Source of the DNA: Powellomyces hirtus
Lineage: Eukaryota; Chytridiomycota; Chytridiomycetes; Spizellomycetales; Powellomycetaceae
Length of the DNA: 64,000 nt
Assembly (NCBI GenBank): GCA_025526995.1
Contig: JAHLKG010000004.1
Location: 1,550,001-1,614,000 of the forward strand
Reading direction: 5' to 3'
The notes beneath the pieces were generated by a model. The model had not been told where the DNA came from and did no database searches. It was given only the letters and a program-made list of their open reading frames with translations. Numbering within the stretch: position 1 is the stretch's first letter; each line of letters starts with the position of its first letter. This document shows positions 57,525-64,000 of this stretch, in pieces. Made by a program: the position numbers and the translations under genes.

Positions 57525-58400
57525 TGCGCAGAGGGTATGTTCTCTGGGTTGACAAGGATAAGGGGTCGTTCAAGGGTAGTGGGGGGGGGACGAAGGGGGA
57601 CTGGACTGGGGGGGTATGGGCTCGGTTGGGAGATTGAGGGAAATGGGGCAGTAGGGTTTTCGTTGGTCGTCTCTCTGTGCCAGTCGTCGTTCGTATTACT
57701 GAAGGCAGAACTGAGAATGCTATATCAAGGACGTGCATGTGTCTGGAGCGTCCGGACAAGCTTGGTTTCCCACGCGTCCATTGTCGCCATGGGCAACGGC
57801 AAGTAGGACGTCTGCATCGATCCCATCCATCCATCCATCCATTCCGTCACAATGCACAGGCCAATGCAAAGGACAATGCGCACAGGACAATGCAATGCAC
57901 ACGGGAGAGGATTACATGGCGTGTACTGCATCTAGGATGGATAAGACGGACTCCCTCGCGCATGTCACGTGGACCGACAGAGGCATGAAAATAGCGCGGG
58001 TTCGTTCGCGTCAGGGGATCAAGTAGTCACGTGGGGATGAGAATGGGCGTCCCGTCCGTCCGTCGTCTTTGAGTGAGTGAATAAGGAATGAATAGGATGA
58101 ATAGGAGGGATAGCGAGTAGTCCTAATATCGATAGTCGTCACTCACTCACTCACTTCACTCACTCACTCAGTCAGTCACTGTCGGAGGGCTGCTGGCGGT
58201 GCGCGGCGCATGCAGGTGTAGCTTTGTACCCTCACTCTGGGACTTTGACCGCTGCCCTCCCTCTCTCTCTCTCTCTCCCTCGTCGCTGTTCCCACGCATT
58301 CCCCCCCTCACCCAGAGAGACAAAGTGAACGAGTGACCTCTCTCTCCTGCCTCTCAGGCCGCCCTCCCTCCCGCCCTCCCTCCCTCCCCCTCGACTGCCC
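57525..58400. other. Divergent promoter region (CCT1 / SH3 protein) with microsatellites
   Basis: No gene. Contains CCAT repeats (57823-57846), ACTC repeats (58139-58172), a CT-repeat tract (58255-58280) and CCCT repeats (58359-58388) just before the ATG at 58401. The pyrimidine-rich leader suits the plus-strand gene. Confidence 0.6.
58139..58185 (+). repeat. CACT/CAGT microsatellite
   Basis: Tandem CACT units, interrupted once and ending in CAGT units, in the divergent promoter. Confidence 0.8.
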
Positions 58401-61400
58401 ATGTTTTCCCCCGTCGTCACAGGTGCCGCTCTTGGCTTTGTATCGATAGTTCTGTGGACGGGCAGGGTAGGCGTCCACGCTGCTCCTCACCCGCACGACT
58501 GCCAGTCGGACCCCCAGTGGTGTTGCAAGCCATACACCACCGCTTGCACTTCAGACGGCAACGTCTGCAAAAAGGGTGACCACGACTGCTACCCGTGGTC
58601 GTTTCCTGACCTCGTCAAACCGCCCGCTGCACCAACACCACCTGGACTGGGAGGCCCAACGCCAACGGGGGAAGCCGGACTAGGAGGAGCACCAGGAGCA
58701 CCACCAGATGGGATTCCATCGGCACAGCCGGCGCCTGGCGCGCCTGCACCAATACCAGGACCATCATCCCCTGGTGCATCAGCGCCAGGGGTGGGGGCAA
58801 CAGGCTTGCCATCACCCAACGATCCTCTCCAACCCTCTCCCAAAGCTGGTCCCGGATTCCCCGCATCTGGACAGCAACCACCACTCTCTGGAGCACAACC
58901 ATCAGCCACAGGTCTGTTCCCAACGCCAGTGCCCGGCTTTCCCAACCGAGTCACCGCAACGGCTGGCGCTTCCACTGCGGCTGGTATGTACCCTGACTGG
59001 ACTTTACTCTTCCGAAAAAGTCTTTTACCAGTTTGTCCTGACACTTGTTTTTGCCTTCCTCAGCCATCCTTCCGACCGACCCTCCTCCATCTTCCTCCGA
59101 TAATCAGGGTCAGACGACCGGGACAAACTTGGGACTTGCAATCGGTCTGCCCATTGCTCTGATCATAGCACTCGCACTAGCTGCATGGCTGCTGATGAAA
59201 CTCAAGGCCAACCGCGGTACTGCCATCCCCCAGAACGGCACAACTGGCGTCAAAGGACTCGCTGGCGCTAACGCAGCGGCAGGCGCATCCTCCACAACCC
59301 TCGTCGGCAACGGCGCGACTGCTGCTGAAAGCCCCCCGATGACAAAAGTGCCAGGCAGCGCTGCGACTGCGAGCCCCACTGATCCAGCAGCCATGCAGTA
59401 CGGCAACATTGGCTCCTCCAAGCTGGCGCCTGCTGGTTATGGAACCGATGGCGTCGTGTATGCGGCCAACGCTGCACCAAGAGGACTAGGTACGGCTGCC
59501 GCCGGCGGTGTTGCCGGAGCAGCTATTGCTGGTGCAACAACAGCCAAAGCCGTCTCCTCGTCCTCGAACAACAACTACGCCATCCCCCAGAATCTTCCGT
59601 TAGATACCCACTCCCATGGAAAGTTCAACGGCACAGGGCAACCGCCAAATGAAATGCAGAGCTCAACCCGCTCTCTCGGTCATGCGCCCGCTGCCGGGCT
59701 GGCCACGGGTACCGCACTAGCTGCCGGTGTCGGCGCTGGTGCTGCCGCCGTCCCCGGTTCATCTGCATCTACCCGGGACTCCCGCGGCAACTCTCTCGAC
59801 AGCAGCACCGGTACCGCAGCAGCACCGGTCTCCACCTCCTCCCGCGACGTCGATGCCCTCGTCTCCCAATACTCCCGTAACACCTCCCTCTCCTCCCTCG
59901 CATCTACCCTCAGCGGCTCTGGCGGGTCGGGCACCGCCAACGCACTCGCGGCCTTGGCCTTTGCAGCAGGCGTCCACCCTTCGTCATCAGAAACACGCCT
60001 GTCCCGCCCCGCGTCCATCTCCTCCCGCTCGTCCCGATACCTCGCTGGCGTCGCCCGCCGCGGAACCCTCCATACCAAAGACCACGTCGTGACCGTCTTT
60101 GACGAACGAACAGGCCACGTCCTCGACAAGAAAACAGTGACCGTCACACAATACGATGGCGACATGCATGATCTCGAAGCCCACACGGCCCAAATCGAAA
60201 TCGCCGGGTCGGAAATCGCCAAAGTGGGCGAAACTGTAATTGTTGAGTATGCCGACTCTAGCCCTTCCCTCGTTGGCGATGACATGTCGGGCGAAGCGGT
60301 CCTGGGCGGCACAGTCTTGACCACCGTTAGAGACAACTCGGGCGATGTCGTTAGTATCCGGACCACGAGTAGCAGGAAAGATCCTCCCTCGCCCGGCTCA
60401 ACCTTTGGAGTGGCTGGCGGGCCGCGCAGGCAGCAGAGTGGTGGGTCCACGGCCTCGAGTTCCCGCCGCACGCCTCCGGATGAACAGCAGCAGTTCTTCA
60501 ACCCCGTTACCCAGACCACCGAGACGTGTCCATCGGGCGATCGTCCGCGCGCTGGCAGCAATGCTTCGTTTTCGCCTTTGCCACTAGCAGCAGGGATGGC
60601 AGCAGCAGCAGCAGCGGCAACAGCAGCGGCCCCTGGCCCGCGCAGGCAGGGAAGTGGAGGTTCCAATACCTCCCGCCGCACCCCTCCGGCAACTGACTCA
60701 GTAGCACCGGCTGCAGAACCACAGCATTACTTTGATCCGTCTACGGGGACAATGGAAACTGCTCCACTTGGCGTTCGTCATGCGCGCAGCGATGCTTCTT
60801 TGTCAGCGTTACCTGTGGCAGCAGGCCCAGTAGCAGCTGCGGCGGGGCCTCACAGACAGCAGAGTAGCGGTTCGGTTGCGTCCAGAAGTTCCTGCCGGAC
60901 ACCTGCGGTGGGACAAGAAGCACTTGAACCGCAGCAGCACCCCGACCCTGCATCTGTAGCACTACCACCTTCTCCGACGGACGATCATCCCCACGCTGGC
61001 AGCGGCGGGTCAATACAGCCTGCACCGGGAGAGGTGGCTGTCGCTACAGGACGTCGCCGAACGCCGAGTGGCACTTCCATTGCCTCAAAGAGCTCTCTGC
61101 GCGCGCAACCTCTTGTTGAACAAGACGCACCGGCTGCCGAATCCCAGCCATCTGTTGCCACGTCCATCGAGCCAAGGCAATCCTCTCCGACTGGCATTCA
61201 TCATTCCCGCGGCGACGCTTCGCTGTCAGCTCTGCCAGTGGCAGCCGGAGAGGCGTTGAAACCCGATCCGGAGGCCCAAGGGGACTCTGTCTCCACCAAA
61301 TCCTCAACCCTGCCTCAGATTCATGGAGACTACCATCACTCCGAACAACCCGGCGTCGGCCAGACTTCCAACAGCAACCTGCATGGGTTTAACGACGTTG

Positions 61401-62416
61401 CCTCCTTTGACTCGAACCGCACTTTTGTCCGCACCGTCGATTCTGCCGACACCATCGCTTTACCTCACAGCCCAGACCAGGATAGACTCGCCATCGGTCC
61501 ACCGCACCCACCCACCGCCACCACCACCAGCATCACCAACACCTCACCCTCTTCCCACGTCCTCCCTGTCACCGCTACCCCCACCTCCGCTGCAACCACC
61601 CTACTGTCAGCATCTTCCCGCCGCCCAGCCACCCCTTCCAACCGTCCGGCCACACCCTCCCTCCCCTTTGAATACGAGGAAATGCCCGACCTCTCCGCCT
61701 ATCACCCGCCTGCGCCCACATCTCACGTCTGCGTCCAGCCTTACTACGCCGTCCGCCCTGACGAGATGCCCATGCAGGTCGGCGACCTGGTCGGTATTGA
61801 ACGCGAGTATCCCGACGGATGGGCCCGTGGGCAAAATATCACGCATGGCCGCAAACGAGGGCTCTTTCCGCTGTCCATCCTCACGCCAATCAAATCGGGA
61901 CCGTCTCAACGTGTAGCGCGTGTTGGGGGAAGATCGTGGCTGGGACGATCTACGGATGTGGGGAGCGGAGATGCGGTAGCGCAAAAACGATCTGCAGTTG
62001 TACCACCGCGCGAACAATCCCTCCTGAGACGGTCCTCCACCAACGCGAGCAAGCGAACGCTCCCACTCGCTCTGAACAGACAACCCTCGACATCCTCTAT
62101 TCCGGAACACGAGCACGAACACCAACGCGACCCTGCCGCCCTCGTTGGCCAGAACCCTGACGGCTCCCACCAAGAGGAGGAGGAAGAGGAAGAGGCACAT
62201 ATCCTGGAGCAGCACACGGAAAAGACGCAACACCCCGACGGGACGGAGACGGAAACTACCCGCACCCTGTTGGCCAGACCATCGGAACTGTCGGACCCCA
62301 ACCAGCAGTCCACGAACCTCGTCACGCGGGTCGTTACCACGGCACACACGAGAAATGGCGATGGAACTCTCACGAAACGCGTCTCGGTCAGCATTACCGA
62401 CGTGCCTACAATTTGA
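58401..62416 (+). CDS. Single-pass membrane protein: Cys-rich ectodomain, Pro stalk, TM, long disordered tail, C-terminal SH3
   Basis: Two exons (58401-58983, 59064-62416) encode 1311 aa. Signal peptide MFSPVVTGAALGFVSIVLWT. A small ectodomain of six to seven cysteines (CQSDPQWCC...CTSDGNVC...DHDC, residues 34-63) is followed by a Pro/Gly/Ala-rich stalk. TM at about 218-239 (LAIGLPIALIIALALAAWLL), then KLK, so the rest is cytosolic (type I). The cytosolic part is about 840 residues, Ala/Ser/Pro/Thr-rich, with repeated GPRRQ/GPHRQ...SxxSRRTP blocks (three to four copies at about 60418-61070). An SH3 domain (VCVQPYYAVRPDEMPMQVGD, then GRKRGLFPLSIL, about 1083-1140) precedes an acidic coiled segment. 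The architecture recalls fungal cortical or sensor proteins with C-terminal SH3 (Fus1/Sho1 analogues). Function is inference. Confidence 0.8.
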
Positions 62417-63762
62417 GGATTTGATACCGGGATGGAAGGGATGTTCCATGTTCCCCGATGGGTTGCAAAAAGGGGCGATTTTTTTGTTTTCTGCAGCGTT
62501 GCATTTTTAGTTTTTGCGTTGTGCACCCCCTGCCCCCGCCCGCTAGAACCGTTCCGTAGACTATCCCACCGGCCCCCTTGTGCCCCTCATACCATCATAC
62601 CCGCCCCTGCTCATCTCAACACCACCGACCCACCCCATCCCTTTACGCTTGCTTTTTTTTTGCACTTTTACTTTACAGACTCCTAGATTTAGAAAAAGGA
62701 TAGACATGACGATACCGCTACTACTGTTTACCGTATGTATCCCACCCCCATCCGCCACCCGCCGGTAGAGATGGGTGGGTGTGAGTGTGATACCTGTCTT
62801 GTTGTCGCCTTGAATTCTGGGTGGGACTTTTAGGTTGGCTTTTTTGTGTGTGACACGATTTGCGGACATACCATAGATACATTTTTTGGGGAATTGATGG
62901 ATGAAACTCAGTTTAAGTAAATAGAATACTGCTTCATAGTTCTTTGCAAGTGGGGGGATGGGCTGTACCACACTTCCATATCAGATTTGGGAAACACATC
63001 CAATTCTTGTAGAGTATATGAATGTGTAACATGACAAATGAAAATGTGTCTTTTATCATATAGGTACCCATTCTTGACACTGAATTGGTGTGTTCTGCAT
63101 GTGGAGAAGGTGGAAGTTATGAGTGTTTTCAATGGCTTTCATTTGTGGACTATGTGAACATTCATCATGGCCAACTACAAATTTCCAAATGAGAAAAATC
63201 TTTAAATGTGAGGAACCTGTATTGTTGATGATAGAATACACCAAAAAAAAAATAATCTGTGAAATATTTAGTGGTGTTCTGACAAAAGATTAGAGAGAAC
63301 TTTATTTACAAATTATCGAATCACAGGTTATTTTTGCGAGGATTAAACATGAGCCCATCTTTTCTTCTTCGTTTTCGCAACCTTCTCCTGCACACGGACG
63401 ATACCCGAAATACCGGAACGAGGCGTCACGCGTCGCCGAAAACGTGGGAACCTCACACTCCTGCGGTCCTCCTAAGCCTCCGCTGATTATGATAACGGAG
63501 CTGGTTTCACGTATCACTTTATTGCAGGTAACGCTCCGAACCGAATACGGCAGGCCCCCTACAAACGTAAGTTTAAAAACTTTTCCTTTGTGCTCTTTCG
63601 CTTGCACTCCGAATCGAACGTGGTGTGTATTTCCTTGCTATGTCTGGATGTGTTTTTTTTTTGGTCCTGGCTTTTCGTTGATTACAGCGCTCTGACACCG
63701 TCGATTTCGTAACAAAGGTCAAAACAGAAATACGGTATACAGCATATAGCCTATCTAAGATT
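62417..63762. other. Intergenic, with an AT-rich island
   Basis: 3' UTR of the SH3 protein gene, then an AT-rich stretch at about 62870-63310 that differs from the rest of the window. Near 63060-63192 a plus-strand frame reads VPILDTELVCSACGEGGSYE and stops; it may be a relic. From 63310 to the permease ATG no gene is supported. Confidence 0.4.
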
Positions 63763-64000
63763 ATGGCGGGATCCCATCACCTGACGGACGAACAGCGGCT
63801 GGAGCAGCTGGGATATAAGCAGGTAGAAAGGATAATCACCGGATCTTTTGATTCACGTTTATGAGCAGTTTGGATATGTTCCGCTCCACACGTTCTAAAG
63901 ACATCTTGTCCCGAACGTCTTTTGTGTCTTTTGTGCAGGAACTCAAACGCGAATTATCCAGTTTCACCAATTTCGCATTTTCGTTCTCTATCATTAGTAT
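63763..64000 (+). CDS. Amino-acid/GABA permease (APC family), 5' part only
   Basis: Two exons visible, 63763-63822 (MAGSHHLTDEQRLEQLGYKQ) and 63939 to the window edge (ELKRELSSFTNFAFSFSIIS), joined in phase 0. The combination (D/E)xxRLxxLGYKQ(E)LKREL(S)xFxNFAxSFSIIS is the characteristic cytosolic N-terminus and start of TM1 of fungal amino-acid/choline/GABA permeases (UGA4/HNM1-type). The transported substrate cannot be told from 41 residues. Intron 63823-63938 is GT...AG and, at 116 nt, longer than most here. Confidence 0.75.

Noticed and set aside
59680..60681. 333-codon minus-strand frame inside the SH3 protein gene
   Set aside because: Shadow of an Ala/Ser/Pro-rich, GC-rich coding region; no motif and no promoter.
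1..64000. CRISPR arrays, operons, ribosome binding sites
   Set aside because: The window is eukaryotic nuclear DNA; no regularly spaced repeats or polycistronic arrangement were found.

Overview
This is a window from a fungal nuclear chromosome. The evidence is short spliceosomal introns (mostly 55-80 nt, GT...AG), a ferrichrome-type siderophore NRPS, a chitin-synthase-like glycosyltransferase, a GPI-type CotH protein, and a three-unit TTAGGG tract. The divergent chitin synthase, the CotH protein and the long GCP6 point to an early-diverging, perhaps chytrid-like, fungus. No species can be named from the sequence alone.

Layout. (1) 1-10117 (+): the 3' part of a giant NRPS with three A-T-C modules, the first cut by the window edge. 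It is followed by a short telomere-like tract and a decayed minus-strand coding remnant. (2) 11495-31979: a compact housekeeping block with an AIF2-type flavoprotein (+), a 5'-nucleotidase-type metallophosphatase (+), an Irc3-type helicase (-), an F-box protein (+), a GILT-type thiol reductase (+), a membrane cyclophilin with a frameshift (-), SUMO (-), an ADP-ribosylglycohydrolase (+) and SelO (-). (3) 32120-43871: an arginine-tRNA island with one tRNA-Arg(TCT) and five tRNA-Arg(ACG). It is interleaved with a chitin-synthase-like gene (+) and a CotH gene (+), and holds an inverted repeat whose inner end lies inside an anticodon. (4) 43872-48566: a sparse region with three small TATA-driven genes; a fourth, similar one lies at 33649. 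(5) 48918-64000: gamma-tubulin complex component 6 (+), CCT1 (-), a divergently transcribed signal-peptide/TM/SH3 protein (+), and the first two exons of an amino-acid permease (+) running off the edge.

How the genes relate. Apart from the NRPS this is mostly a housekeeping neighbourhood, without an obvious biosynthetic cluster. No ornithine hydroxylase, acyltransferase or siderophore exporter lies downstream of the NRPS, so any partners must be upstream or elsewhere. Two surface genes (the chitin-synthase-like enzyme and CotH) sit among the arginine tRNAs. CCT1 and GCP6 both serve tubulin biology but are transcribed convergently and are probably independent.

Most distinctive findings: a 5-nt micro-exon carrying the D-E of the helicase DEAH box; a 21-nt micro-exon carrying the ATP-binding core of the second NRPS adenylation domain; an inverted duplication ending at the tRNA-Arg(TCT) anticodon; and a chitin-synthase-like protein that lacks the canonical QRRRW sequence. 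Exon boundaries were derived by hand from splice consensus, reading frame and family motifs. Every multi-exon model marked as complete sums to a whole number of codons, except the frameshifted cyclophilin.
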